The notes below the pieces were generated by a model that was not told where the DNA came from, did no database searches, and saw nothing but the letters and a program-made list of their open reading frames with translations. A stretch of 41,938 nt of DNA from Streptomyces barkulensis. GTDB lineage: Bacteria; Actinomycetota; Actinomycetes; Streptomycetales; Streptomycetaceae. Position 1 is the stretch's first letter. Each line of letters begins with the position of its first letter. This document shows, one piece after another, positions 7,687 through 16,049 of the stretch. Both the position numbers and the translations under genes were made by a program. The stretch is from contig NZ_PGSG01000043.1 in NCBI RefSeq assembly GCF_002843305.1, forward strand, positions 1 to 41,938, given 5' to 3'.

Positions 7687-7703
7687 AACTAGCAGCGCTA
7701 GTT
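7687..7703. promoter_or_regulatory. TetR operator AACTAGC-AGC-GCTAGTT
   Basis: Perfect 7-bp inverted repeats separated by 3 bp. It lies between the divergent acyl-CoA dehydrogenase and TetR genes and shares 16 of 17 positions with the centre of the operator before the aldehyde dehydrogenase gene (11030-11058). CTAG is rare in Streptomyces DNA, so two such sites within 3.4 kb flanking one TetR gene are unlikely to be chance. Confidence 0.85.
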
Positions 7704-7744
7704 GCAGCTTCACAGATACCGGACGAGACCCGAGGATGTGATCC

Positions 7745-8404
7745 GTGGCACGCCCACGTACCCCCCTGCTGAGCCGCGAGCGGATCGTGGCGGCGGCGCT
7801 CGCGCTGGTGGACGGCGAGGGCCTGCCCGCGGTGTCCACCCGCAGGCTCGCCGCCGAGCTGGGCGTCAGCGGCCCGTCGCTGTACAACCACTTCCGCACC
7901 AAGGACGAGATCCTGGACGCGGTGGCCGACGCGGTGTGCGCCGATGTCGACCTGTCGATGTTCACCGACGGCACCGACTGGCGCGAGGCGCTGGTGGCCT
8001 GGGCCCGCTCCTACCGGGCGGCGCTCAGCGCGCATCCGAACATCGTCCCGTACCTGGCACAGGGTCCGGGCCGGCGCCCCAGCCAGCTGCGGATGGCCGA
8101 CGCCGTCTACGGCGCGATGCTGGACGCCGGGTGGCCGCGCGCCCACGCGACCCGCATCGGCGCGCTGATGCGGTACTTCGTGGCCGGCTCCGCCCTGGGC
8201 TCCTTCGCCCGCGGCTTCGTCGACGACGCGGCGCTGTACGAGCGCGACTACCCGCATCTGGACCAGGCCCATCTGCTGGCCGAGCACCAGCAGCGCGTCG
8301 ACGAGGGCGCCTTCGAGACGGGTCTGCGCGCCCTCGTCGACGGGCTGGCGCTCCGGTTCCCGGGCCGGGAGCGGGCCCGGGAGGCGGAGGGCCGTGAGCG
8401 TTAG
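7745..8404 (+). CDS. TetR-family regulator of the acyl-CoA / alcohol / aldehyde dehydrogenase genes
   Basis: 219 aa from GTG 7745, with GAGGA 8-9 nt upstream. The helix-turn-helix (RERIVAAALALVDGEGLPAVSTRRLAAELGVSGPSLYNHFRTKDEILD) is near residues 10-58 and resembles the class with a TetR_C ligand domain rather than the KstR2-like proteins in this window. It is divergent from the acyl-CoA dehydrogenase with a palindromic operator in between. Its stop overlaps the convergent alcohol dehydrogenase stop by 3 nt. The same palindrome precedes the aldehyde dehydrogenase gene, so one local regulon is likely. Ligand unknown; an aldehyde, alcohol or acyl-CoA would be logical. Confidence 0.9.
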   Translation: MARPRTPLLSRERIVAAALALVDGEGLPAVSTRRLAAELGVSGPSLYNHFRTKDEILDAVADAVCADVDLSMFTDGTDWREALVAWARSYRAALSAHPNIVPYLAQGPGRRPSQLRMADAVYGAMLDAGWPRAHATRIGALMRYFVAGSALGSFARGFVDDAALYERDYPHLDQAHLLAEHQQRVDEGAFETGLRALVDGLALRFPGRERAREAEGRER

Positions 8405-9483
8405 AAGACCACCAGCGCCCGGCCGCCGCGTCCGGCGAGCATGGCCTCGAAGGCCTCCGGCACCTCCTCCAGACCGATCCGGTCGGTGACCAGCGCGCTC
8501 AGGTCCAGCCGTCCGGAGCGGACGTGCTCGGCGAGGACGGGCAGGTCGCGCGCGGGGTCGCAGTTGCCGTAGACGCAGCCGGACAGGGTGCGGGCGAAGT
8601 GGAAGATCTCCAGCGGCGAGAAGGAGACCTGGCTGTCCTTGCCGCCGATGCCCACCACCGAGGTCCGTCCGCCGCGCCGGGTGGAGGACCAGGCGGCCCG
8701 GATGGTCTCCGCGCGGCCGACGCACTCGACGGCGGCGTCCGCGCCCAGCCCGCCGGTGATCTTCCGGACCTCCTTGGCGGTGGTGTCGGAGGCGATCAGG
8801 AAGTCGGTGGCCCCGGCGCGGCGGGCCAGCTCCTCCTTGCCCGGGGAGACGTCCACGGCGACGATCCGCTCCGCGCCCGCGATCCGCGCCGCCTGGATCA
8901 CCGCCAGGCCGACCCCGCCGGCGCCGAAGACGGCCAGCGACTCGCCCTCGCGCAGACGGACGCTGTGGTTGACCGCGCCGTAGCCGGTCAGGACCGCGCA
9001 GCCCAGCAGGGCCGCGTCGGCCAGCGGCACGCCGGCGGGCAGCGGCAGCACACCGCGCTCGGCGACGACCGTCTCCTGCGCGAACGCGGCCGTGCCCAGC
9101 CCCGGATACAGGTCGCGGCCGTCGGTGGAGCGGGCGTAGGGGACGCCGCTGGCCGCGTTGGCCTCGGTGCACAGCCAGGGCTCGCCCAGCTTCGCGCAGA
9201 AGTGGCAGCTCCCGCAGGCGGGCGCCCAGTTGAGGACGACCTCGTCGCCGGGGGCCACGGTCGTGACGCCCTCGCCCACCGCGGTCACGGTGCCCGCGCC
9301 CTCGTGGCCGAGGACGGCGGGCACGGGCTGGCGCAGGGTGCCGTTGGACAGCGACAGGTCGGAGTGGCAGACCCCGGCGGCGGTGAGGCGGACCCTCACC
9401 CGGCCGGGGCCGGGCTCCGGCAGGTCGATCTCCCCCATCTCCAGCGGGGCTTTGACGGCGGGCAGGACCACGGCGCGGACCAC
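8401..9483 (-). CDS. Zinc-dependent alcohol dehydrogenase (MDR family)
   Basis: 360 aa from GTG 9483, with GAGGAG 8 nt upstream. Catalytic zinc ligands are Cys39 (GVCHSD), His60-Glu61 (LGHEGAG) and Cys162 (LLGCAVLTGYGA). The structural zinc lobe is Cys90, 93, 96 and 105. The Rossmann loop GAGGVG is at 187-192. All catalytic elements are present, so an NAD(P)-dependent primary alcohol or formaldehyde-type substrate is expected; the sequence resembles the class III and mycobacterial Adh groups. It follows the aldehyde dehydrogenase gene by 126 bp on the same strand, and alcohol to aldehyde to acid is the natural two-step pathway. Confidence 0.93.
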   Translation of the reverse strand: MVRAVVLPAVKAPLEMGEIDLPEPGPGRVRVRLTAAGVCHSDLSLSNGTLRQPVPAVLGHEGAGTVTAVGEGVTTVAPGDEVVLNWAPACGSCHFCAKLGEPWLCTEANAASGVPYARSTDGRDLYPGLGTAAFAQETVVAERGVLPLPAGVPLADAALLGCAVLTGYGAVNHSVRLREGESLAVFGAGGVGLAVIQAARIAGAERIVAVDVSPGKEELARRAGATDFLIASDTTAKEVRKITGGLGADAAVECVGRAETIRAAWSSTRRGGRTSVVGIGGKDSQVSFSPLEIFHFARTLSGCVYGNCDPARDLPVLAEHVRSGRLDLSALVTDRIGLEEVPEAFEAMLAGRGGRALVVF

Positions 9484-9609
9484 GTGGCGTCTCCTCTCAC
9501 GTCCTGGGCGGACGGGCTGCTTGCGGTGGGGTCGGGCGGGCGGATCGGGCGGGCGGCCGGCTGGACAGGCGGCCGGACGTGCGGCCGGGCGTGCGGCCGG
9601 GCGAGGCGC
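9484..9609 (-). repeat. GC-rich intergenic spacer with repeated GCGGCCGG units
   Basis: The 126 bp between the aldehyde and alcohol dehydrogenase genes hold several copies of GCGGCCGG at irregular 12-14 bp spacing in its distal half. No clear terminator or promoter is seen, so read-through from the upstream gene is plausible. Confidence 0.45.
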
Positions 9610-11028
9610 TCAGAACTGCAGGGACTTGGTCTGGAGGTACTCGGTCAGGCCGTGCGGGCCCAGCTCCCTGCCCACGCCGGACCGCTTGTAACCGCCGAAG
9701 GGCGCGAGCGGGTTGAACCGGCCGCCGTTGATGTCCACCTGGCCGGTGTGCAGACGGCGGGCGAAGGCGGTGGCCGTCTCGTCGTCGGCGGCCCACACCG
9801 CGCCCGACAGCCCGTATTCGGAGTCGTTGGCGATCCGGGCGGCGTCGTCGGCGTCCTCGTAGCGCAGGATGCTCAGGACCGGGCCGAAGATCTCCTCGCG
9901 GGCGATGGTCATCTCGGGGGTGACGCCGGCGAAGACGGTGGGGCGCACGTAGTAGCCGCGTTCCATCCCCTCGGGGGCGTCCGCGCCGCCCGCGACGAGG
10001 GTGGCGCCCTCCTCGGTCCCGGTGCGGATGTAGCCGGTGACGCGCTCGCGCTGTCCGGCGTTGACCACCGGGCCCAGGCGCGTGGCGGGGTCGGTGGGGT
10101 CGCCGGGGACGTACTTGGCCGCCGCGGCGGCGGCGATCCCCACGGCCTGGTCGTAGTGGTCGGTGTGGACCAGCATGCGGGTCCAGGCGCTGCACGTCTG
10201 GCCGGCGTTGGCCATCACGTTGCCCACGCCGATCTTCACGGCCTTCACCAGGTCGGCGCCGGGCAGGATCACGTTGGCGGACTTGCCGCCCAGCTCCAGC
10301 GCGACCCGCCTGACCGCGCCGCCGGCGATCGCGCCGATGCGGCGGCCGACGGCGGTGGAGCCGGTGAAGGAGACCATGTCCACGCCGCCGTGCTCGGCCA
10401 GCGCCTGCCCGGCGACCGGGCCGCGCCCGGTGACGAGGTTGAACGCCCCGGCCGGCACCCCCGCCTCGGCCACGGCCTCGGTGAACAGCCGCGCGACCAG
10501 CGGGGTGTCCTCGGCGGGCTTGAGGACCACCGTGCAGCCGGCCGCCAGGGCCGGGGCGACCTTGGCGACGATCTGGTGCAGCGGGTAGTTCCAGGGGGTG
10601 ATGGCGCCGACGACGCCGACCGGCTCGTGCAGTACGCGGGAGTTGCCCAGCCTCTCCTCGAAGGGGTGCTCGGCGGCGAGCTTCGCGTACGTGCCGGCGA
10701 CCGTGGTGGGCAGGTCGGCGTGGACGGCCTGCGAGAAGGACAGCGGGGCGCCCAGCTCCGCGGTGACGGTGGCCGCGATCTCCTCGCGGCGGGCGGCCAG
10801 GGCGTCGTGCAGCGCGCCGAGCCGGGCCGCGCGCTCGGCGGGCGGTGTGGCGGCCCAGCCGGGCAGGGCCTCGCGGGCCGCCGCCACGGCCGCGTCGACG
10901 TCCTCGGCGGTGCCCGCCGGGACGGTGCCGATGATCTCCTCGGTGGCCGGGTCGACGACCTCGATCGTCTCCGTGCCCGCGGCGGGGCGCCACCGTCCGT
11001 CGATGTACATGCCGTTGTGTGCCTGCAT
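9610..11028 (-). CDS. NAD(P)-dependent aldehyde dehydrogenase
   Basis: 472 aa from ATG 11028. Canonical ALDH superfamily: PWNYP with Asn147, Lys170 in [18 protein letters not shown] at 221-228, catalytic Glu245 (LELGGKSAN) and nucleophile Cys279 ([11 protein letters not shown]). It oxidises an aldehyde to the acid, probably the product of the neighbouring alcohol dehydrogenase. A perfect 13-bp-arm palindrome abuts the start codon (11030-11058) and contains the same core as the operator at 7687-7703. There is no separate Shine-Dalgarno box outside the palindrome, so translation may be leaderless, or GGGG within the palindrome may serve. Start position is therefore slightly uncertain; ATG at codon 7 is an alternative. 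Confidence 0.94.
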   Translation of the reverse strand: MQAHNGMYIDGRWRPAAGTETIEVVDPATEEIIGTVPAGTAEDVDAAVAAAREALPGWAATPPAERAARLGALHDALAARREEIAATVTAELGAPLSFSQAVHADLPTTVAGTYAKLAAEHPFEERLGNSRVLHEPVGVVGAITPWNYPLHQIVAKVAPALAAGCTVVLKPAEDTPLVARLFTEAVAEAGVPAGAFNLVTGRGPVAGQALAEHGGVDMVSFTGSTAVGRRIGAIAGGAVRRVALELGGKSANVILPGADLVKAVKIGVGNVMANAGQTCSAWTRMLVHTDHYDQAVGIAAAAAAKYVPGDPTDPATRLGPVVNAGQRERVTGYIRTGTEEGATLVAGGADAPEGMERGYYVRPTVFAGVTPEMTIAREEIFGPVLSILRYEDADDAARIANDSEYGLSGAVWAADDETATAFARRLHTGQVDINGGRFNPLAPFGGYKRSGVGRELGPHGLTEYLQTKSLQF

Positions 11029-11029
11029 G

Positions 11030-11058
11030 ACCCCAAACTAGCGGCGCTAGTTTGGGGT
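11030..11058. promoter_or_regulatory. TetR operator, 13-bp arms, at aldehyde dehydrogenase start
   Basis: Left arm 11030-11042 (ACCCCAAACTAGC), 3-bp spacer GGC, and a perfectly complementary right arm 11046-11058. The central AACTAGC-GGC-GCTAGTT is the operator seen at 7687-7703. It lies between the aldehyde dehydrogenase ATG and the end of the molybdopterin oxidoreductase gene, so it could additionally act as a hairpin terminator for that upstream gene. Confidence 0.85.
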
Positions 11059-11084
11059 GTCAGCAGGACGGCGCATGCCGTGGA

Positions 11085-13496
11085 TCACACGGAGGACCCG
11101 GCGGCGGCCGAGGAGGCCGGTCCGGACTCCGGGGCGGCCCCCTCGGCGGGCGTCTCCGCGGATGTCTCCGCGGGGGCCACCCGGACCGGGAACCCGTTGA
11201 GCACGGCGGTCCCCGACAGCGGGTCCAGCAGCCGCCCGTCCAGGAGCTGGTTGACGTTGACCCCGGGTTCGGCGGAGGCCACCGGCGTCCGGGTGCCGGG
11301 CCGGTCGTGACCCCAGCCGTGCGGCAGGCTGACGACCCCCCGGGCCACCTCGTCGGTCACCTCCACCGGTGCCCCAACGGTGCCCCCGTCGCCGGTGATC
11401 TCGGCGAGGGAGCCGTCGGCCAGGCCGAGCCGGGCGGCGTCGGCGGGGTGGACGTGGAGGGTGCAGCGGTTGCTGCCGCCCTTCAGGCCGGGGACGTTGT
11501 GCATCCAGCTGTTGTTGGAGCGCAGATGGCGGCGGCCGACCAGCACCAGTGCCCCGGAACCCCCCTGACGGTCCGCCAGGAATCGGTGCAGCCGGGGTAT
11601 GTCGGCGGCGACCGGCTCCGGGCACAGCTCGACCTTGCCCGAGCGGGTGCGCAGCACCTCGGGAAGCCGGGGGCGCAGCGGGCCCAGGTCGATGCCGTGG
11701 GGGTGCTCCAGCAGCTTCGCCAGGGTCAGGCCGCCCGGGCCGGCGCCGAAGCCGTCGCCGTAGGGGCCCAGCCGCAGCATCATGTCCAGCCGCCGCTCGG
11801 GGCCGCTCTCCCCGTTCAGCAGGCGGGTCAGCTCTTTGGTGTCCCGGCCGTGGACGGGGGAGAGCGGGTCGGCGACGGCGGCGGACAGGGTGTGCTCGAC
11901 GACCATGGCGTCGACCGACTCCGGGTCGGCCTCCGGCGCGCCGGAGGCGCACAGCACCAGGCGGGCCAGGATCGCGCTCTCGCTCATCTCCCCCTCGCCC
12001 AGGGGGATCACGGGCCGGGTGTAGCGCGCCTGGTTGCGGACGGCCAGGGCGTTGAAGCTGAAGTCGAAGTGCGGGGAGCGGGAGGGCGGGGGCGGTGGCA
12101 GCACCACATGGGCGTGGCGGGAGGTCTCGTTGAGGTACGGGTCGACACTGACCATGAAGTCCAGCCCCGCCAGGGCCTTCTCCAGCCGGGCGCCGTCGGG
12201 CGCGGAGAGCACGGGGTTGCCGGCGACGCAGACCAGCGCCCGTACCCGTCCCTCGCCCGGAGTGTCGATCTCCTCGGCCAGCGCGGCGGCCGGGAACTCC
12301 CCCTTGACCTCCGGGTGTCCGCCGACCCGGCTGCGCCTGCGGCCGGTGGCGAAGCCCCGGCCCGGGGCGGGCGGCCGGGGGGCGCGGGCGGTGGCCGACA
12401 GCGGGAACATCGCGCCGCCGGGCCGGTCGAGGTTGCCGGTCAGCGCGTTCAGGACGTCCACCAGCCAGCTCGCCGTGGTGCCGAACTCCACGGTGGTGCT
12501 GCCGATACGGCCGTAGACCGCGGCGCGCTCGGCGGCGGCCAGTTCGCGGGCGAGGGTACGGATGACCTCCGGCTCGACGCCGCAGGCCCCGGCCACGGCC
12601 TCGGGGGTGAAGTCGGCCGCGAGGCGGGCCACGTCCTCCACGCCGCCCAGGTGCTCCCCGGCCGCGCCGGTGTCGACCAGGCCCTCGGCGAAGAGGACCT
12701 GGACCATCGCCATCAGCAGCAGGGCGTCGCCGCCGGGCCGCACGGCCACGTGCCGGTCGGCCAGGCGCGCGGTACGGGTGCGGCGCGGGTCGACGACGGT
12801 GAGGGTGCCGCCACGCCGCCGCAGGGCCTTCAGCCGACCGGGGAAGTCGGGGGCGGTGCACAGACTGCCGTTGGATTCCAGCGGGTTGGCGCCGACGATC
12901 AGCAGATGGTCGGTGCGGTCCAGGTCGGGGACGGGGATGGCCAGGGGGTCGCCGTAGAGCAGTCCGCCGGAGGCGTGCTTGGGCATCTGGTCGAGGGTGG
13001 AGGCGGTGAAGACGTTGGGGGTGCGCAGCGCCTTGACCAGCAGGGGCGGGTAGAGGGCCCCGGCGACGGTGTGGACGTTGGGGTTGCCCAGGAAGAGGGC
13101 GACGGCCCGGGGGTCGCCGCCGGCCGGGCCGTCACCGTCCAGGACACGACCCAGCCCCTCGGCGACCGCCGCGAACGCCTCCTGCCAGCTCGCCTCCCGC
13201 AGTTCGCCGTCACGGCGGACCAGGGGGCGGGTCAGGCGGTGGGGGTCGGTGTCCAGTTCACCGATGAGGGCCCCCTTGGGGCAGACGAAGCCGCGGCTGA
13301 AGACGTCGTCGCGGTCGCCGCGGGCCGCGGTGATCCGTTCCCGTCCGCCGTCACCGGGGGCGACCGTGACGACCAGGCCGCAGGTGGCCTCGCACAGCGG
13401 GCAGATCCGCAGCGCGGTACGGGAGCCGGCGCCCGCGGACGGGCCGGTCCGTGCGCTGGGCTGCCCGCTGGGCTGCGTGGTGACACTCTCCGGCAT
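11085..13496 (-). CDS. Molybdopterin-dependent oxidoreductase, [4Fe-4S] (MopB superfamily)
   Basis: 803 aa from ATG 13496, with AGGGGG just upstream. The N-terminal iron-sulfur motif CPLCEATCGLVV...FVCPKG gives the Cx2Cx3C...C pattern of formate dehydrogenase/nitrate reductase catalytic subunits. Then come the molybdopterin domain (VALFLGNPNVHTVAG, LLIVGANPLESNGS, LTVVDPRRTRTARLADRHVAVRPGGDALLLMAM) and a C-terminal dinucleotide-binding domain (SNNSWMHNVPGLKGGSNRC, LPHGWGHDRPG). There is no twin-arginine signal, so it is probably cytoplasmic. No electron-transfer or membrane subunit gene lies beside it. A Ser at the usual Mo-ligand region could not be settled. Substrate unknown. Confidence 0.92.
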   Translation of the reverse strand: MPESVTTQPSGQPSARTGPSAGAGSRTALRICPLCEATCGLVVTVAPGDGGRERITAARGDRDDVFSRGFVCPKGALIGELDTDPHRLTRPLVRRDGELREASWQEAFAAVAEGLGRVLDGDGPAGGDPRAVALFLGNPNVHTVAGALYPPLLVKALRTPNVFTASTLDQMPKHASGGLLYGDPLAIPVPDLDRTDHLLIVGANPLESNGSLCTAPDFPGRLKALRRRGGTLTVVDPRRTRTARLADRHVAVRPGGDALLLMAMVQVLFAEGLVDTGAAGEHLGGVEDVARLAADFTPEAVAGACGVEPEVIRTLARELAAAERAAVYGRIGSTTVEFGTTASWLVDVLNALTGNLDRPGGAMFPLSATARAPRPPAPGRGFATGRRRSRVGGHPEVKGEFPAAALAEEIDTPGEGRVRALVCVAGNPVLSAPDGARLEKALAGLDFMVSVDPYLNETSRHAHVVLPPPPPSRSPHFDFSFNALAVRNQARYTRPVIPLGEGEMSESAILARLVLCASGAPEADPESVDAMVVEHTLSAAVADPLSPVHGRDTKELTRLLNGESGPERRLDMMLRLGPYGDGFGAGPGGLTLAKLLEHPHGIDLGPLRPRLPEVLRTRSGKVELCPEPVAADIPRLHRFLADRQGGSGALVLVGRRHLRSNNSWMHNVPGLKGGSNRCTLHVHPADAARLGLADGSLAEITGDGGTVGAPVEVTDEVARGVVSLPHGWGHDRPGTRTPVASAEPGVNVNQLLDGRLLDPLSGTAVLNGFPVRVAPAETSAETPAEGAAPESGPASSAAAGSSV

Positions 13497-13548
13497 CGGT
13501 CCCCCTGGTGAGCGGTGTCCGGGTGGGCGGTGCGGTCCGACGGCTCCA

Positions 13549-13564
13549 TACCGACCGGACGGTA
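13549..13564. promoter_or_regulatory. Palindrome upstream of molybdopterin oxidoreductase
   Basis: TACCGACCGGACGGTA is a 5-bp inverted repeat (TACCG / CGGTA) with a 6-bp spacer, 53 bp before the oxidoreductase start and 146 bp before the divergent hmgA start. The form is typical of TetR-family operators in actinobacteria. No regulator can be assigned. Confidence 0.5.
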
Positions 13565-13643
13565 AGTGAACCTTAGCCCCGTCACCCCCCGGCCGCCCAG
13601 GGGTGGGAGCCGAAACGGCGGCGCGCCCGTCCAAGACGCGCCG

Positions 13644-13673
13644 TTGACGTGCGGACCCCCGCATTCCTATGGT
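13644..13673 (+). promoter_or_regulatory. HrdB-type promoter of hmgA
   Basis: TTGACG (13644-13649), an 18-bp spacer, and TATGGT (13668-13673). The near-symmetric GTTGACAAC at 13672-13680 overlaps the predicted start and could bind a regulator. The hmgA ATG is 37 bp beyond the -10 box. Confidence 0.6.
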
Positions 13674-13709
13674 TGACAACAGGAAACCCTGAGCACCGGG
13701 AGCGTTGCG

Positions 13710-15050
13710 ATGAGTGGCACCACAAGCGGTTTCGAGCAGGCGCGCAGGACCGCGGAGGGGCTGGCGTACTCCTCCGGCTTCGGCAACGAACACGCCTCCG
13801 AAGCCGTTCCGGGAGCGCTCCCCGTCGGCCGCAACTCCCCCCAGCGCGCACCCCTGGGGCTCTACGCGGAGCAACTCAGCGGCACCGCCTTCACCGAGCC
13901 GCGCGCCCACAACCGCCGCTCCTGGCTGTACCGCATCCGTCCCTCGGCCGCCCACCCCCGCTTCGTCCGCGCCGACGGCGGCTCCCTGCGCGGCGCGCCC
14001 TTCACCGAGACCGAGCCCGACCCCAACCGGCTGCGCTGGGACCCGCTGCCCGACCCCGCCCCCGGCACCGACTTCCTGGACGGGCTGTGGACCCTGGGCG
14101 GCAACGGCGACGCCACCCGGCGCGAGGGCGTCGCCATCCACCTGTACGCCGCCAACGCCCCCATGGAGCGCCGGGTGTTCAGCTCCTCCGACGGCGAGCT
14201 GCTGATCGTGCCCGAGCGCGGCGGCCTGCTGCTGCGCACCGAGTTCGGCCTGCTGCGCGCCGAGCCGGGCCACATCGCGCTGATCCCCCGCGGGGTCCGC
14301 TTCCGCGTCGAGCCGCTGGACACGGTGGTGCGCGGCTACGTCTGCGAGAACATGGGCCGCCCCTTCGTCCTGCCCGACCTCGGCCCCATCGGCGCCAACG
14401 GCCTGGCCAACCCCCGGGACTTCATGGCCCCCACCGCCGCGTACGAGGACGTGGAGGGCCCGGTGGAGGTGGTCAACAAGTTCTGCGGCGGCCTGTGGAC
14501 GGCCACCTACGACCACTCCCCGCTGGACGTCGTCGCCTGGCACGGCAACCTGGTGCCCTACGTCTACGACCTGCGCCGCTTCAACGTGATCGGCAGCATC
14601 AGCTACGACCACCCCGACCCGTCGATCTTCACCGTCCTCACCTCGCCCTCGGACACCCCGGGCCTGGCGGGCGTGGACTTCGTGGTCTTCGCCCCGCGCT
14701 GGCTGGTCGGCGAGGACACCTTCCGGCCGCCGTACTTCCACCGCAACGTGATGAGCGAGTACATGGGCCTGATCGAGGGCGCCTACGACGCCAAGACCGC
14801 CGGCCCCGGCGGCTTCGTCCCCGGCGGCGGCTCGCTGCACAACATGATGTCCGCCCACGGCCCGGACCGCGAGACATTCGACCGGGCCAGCGCCGCCGAG
14901 CTGGTCCCGCAGAAGGTGGACGACGGGCTGGCCTTCATGTTCGAGACCCGCTGGCCGGTGACGCTGACCGCCCAGGCGCGCGACGCCGGACACCTCCAGC
15001 ACGGCTACGACGACGTGTGGCAGGGCCTGGAGCGCCACTTCCGGCAGTGA
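13710..15050 (+). CDS. hmgA: Homogentisate 1,2-dioxygenase
   Basis: 446 aa, full length, from ATG 13710 with GGGAG 7 nt upstream. The opening [24 protein letters not shown] and the segment [14 protein letters not shown]...[12 protein letters not shown] are diagnostic. By offset from the human enzyme, Fe(II) ligands are His344, Glu350 and His383, and the catalytic base is His301. It opens the ring of homogentisate to maleylacetoacetate in tyrosine and phenylalanine catabolism, and its loss in other organisms causes pyomelanin formation. The stop codon lies within the first unit of an 11-bp tandem repeat. A GntR/UTRA regulator follows on the same strand and may control it. Confidence 0.97.
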   Translation: MSGTTSGFEQARRTAEGLAYSSGFGNEHASEAVPGALPVGRNSPQRAPLGLYAEQLSGTAFTEPRAHNRRSWLYRIRPSAAHPRFVRADGGSLRGAPFTETEPDPNRLRWDPLPDPAPGTDFLDGLWTLGGNGDATRREGVAIHLYAANAPMERRVFSSSDGELLIVPERGGLLLRTEFGLLRAEPGHIALIPRGVRFRVEPLDTVVRGYVCENMGRPFVLPDLGPIGANGLANPRDFMAPTAAYEDVEGPVEVVNKFCGGLWTATYDHSPLDVVAWHGNLVPYVYDLRRFNVIGSISYDHPDPSIFTVLTSPSDTPGLAGVDFVVFAPRWLVGEDTFRPPYFHRNVMSEYMGLIEGAYDAKTAGPGGFVPGGGSLHNMMSAHGPDRETFDRASAAELVPQKVDDGLAFMFETRWPVTLTAQARDAGHLQHGYDDVWQGLERHFRQ

Positions 15051-15095
15051 TCCGGCAGTGATCCGGCAGTGCTCCGGGAGTGATCCGGGAGTGAG
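15041..15095 (+). repeat. Five-copy 11-bp tandem repeat over the hmgA stop codon
   Basis: Units of CCGGCAGTGAT run from 15041. Copies 1-2 are identical, copy 3 has one change, and copies 4-5 read CCGGGAGTGAT/G. The first unit holds the last hmgA codons and the TGA stop, so the gene tail has been duplicated downstream without changing the protein. Confidence 0.9.
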
Positions 15096-15150
15096 GGGCC
15101 GCATCCGAAGGCGATGGCGCGTACCGTGACCCACGACGTACCGCCGCACC

Positions 15151-15182
15151 GCCGCCGCGTCACGGTGCCGTGACGCGGCGGC
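15151..15182 (+). terminator. 15-bp perfect hairpin between hmgA and gntR
   Basis: Arms 15151-15165 (GCCGCCGCGTCACGG) and 15168-15182 pair perfectly around a 2-nt centre. It lies 101 bp after hmgA and 44 bp before the GntR start. It is most likely the hmgA terminator; because of its position it might instead be an operator for the GntR protein. Confidence 0.65.
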
Positions 15183-15225
15183 CCGGCAACACCCGGCAAC
15201 CCAGCCTGGCCGTCCGGAGGCCGCC

Positions 15226-15975
15226 GTGACCACCTTCGCTCCCGACTCGCTCGCGCTGAACCGCAAGCTGCCGCTGTGGTATCAGGTCTCGCAGTCCCTG
15301 CGCGCCTCGATACTCGGCCGCTCCCCGGGCGCGCCCCTGCGCCTGCCCACCGAGGAGCGGCTCGCCGAGCACTACGGCGTCAGCGTGCTGACCATGCGCC
15401 AGGCGCTCAAGGAGCTGGAGAACGAGGGGCTGATCTCCCGGCACCGGCGGCGCGGCACCTTCATCGAGCCGAGTGCCCGCAGCGGGTCCCCCGTGCGGCT
15501 GCTCGGCTCGGTGGACGCCATCGTGGCCCAGCAGTCGGGCGAGGAGACGGTGCTGCTGGGGCACGGCGCCGAACCGGTCCCCGGGGAGCTGGCCGAGTAC
15601 TTCCCGGACCTCACCGAGGCGGTGGCCTACCGGCGGCTGCGCCGCGACCGGGAGACGGGCGAGCCGACCAACTGGGCGGAGAACCTCGTCCGCCCCGAAC
15701 TGGCCGGCCGCATCGATCTGGAGGACCTGGCGCGCTGGCCCATGACGAAGGTGCTGCGCGACGCCGTGGGCGTGCGCATCAGCCGCATCACCGACACCGT
15801 CCAGGCACGGCTGGCCGACCCGGAGACGGCCGGACTGCTCCAGGTGCCGCTGCTCAGCCCGATCCTGCACTACACCGGCGTCACCTACGACGAGAGCGGA
15901 CGGGTGGTGGACGTGGCCCGCATCCACTACCGCGGCGACCGCTTCTCCTTCTCCGTCACCGTGGAGGCGGACTGA
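15226..15975 (+). CDS. GntR/HutC-family regulator with UTRA domain
   Basis: 249 aa from GTG 15226, with CGGAGG 6 nt upstream. The winged helix-turn-helix is near residues 16-80 (PLWYQVSQSLRASILG...RLPTEERLAEHYGVSVLTMRQALKELENEGLISRHRRRGTFI). A UTRA ligand domain follows (about 95-245), ending VVDVARIHYRGDRFSFSVTVE. Family members sense small metabolites such as urocanate or sugar phosphates. Placement directly after hmgA on the same strand suggests that the ligand is an aromatic catabolite such as homogentisate, by inference. The 15-bp palindrome upstream could be its own operator. Confidence 0.93.
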   Translation: MTTFAPDSLALNRKLPLWYQVSQSLRASILGRSPGAPLRLPTEERLAEHYGVSVLTMRQALKELENEGLISRHRRRGTFIEPSARSGSPVRLLGSVDAIVAQQSGEETVLLGHGAEPVPGELAEYFPDLTEAVAYRRLRRDRETGEPTNWAENLVRPELAGRIDLEDLARWPMTKVLRDAVGVRISRITDTVQARLADPETAGLLQVPLLSPILHYTGVTYDESGRVVDVARIHYRGDRFSFSVTVEAD

Positions 15976-16049
15976 TCCGCGCCGGACCGGTCCACGTCCG
16001 TAGCATGCGTGCGGCAGGCCGTACGGGAAGGGCAGCGGGGAGGGAAACG

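Noticed and set aside
8524..11310. Plus-strand open frame of 928 codons antisense to the alcohol and aldehyde dehydrogenases
   Set aside because: It is Gly/Ala/Arg-rich low-complexity translation opposite two confident enzymes, with no ribosome site or motif.
11085..15266. A 1393-codon minus-strand open frame spanning the molybdopterin oxidoreductase and the antisense of hmgA and gntR
   Set aside because: Only the part up to 13496 has recognisable domains and a ribosome site; the remainder is antisense to clearly coding genes and stays open because of high GC content.
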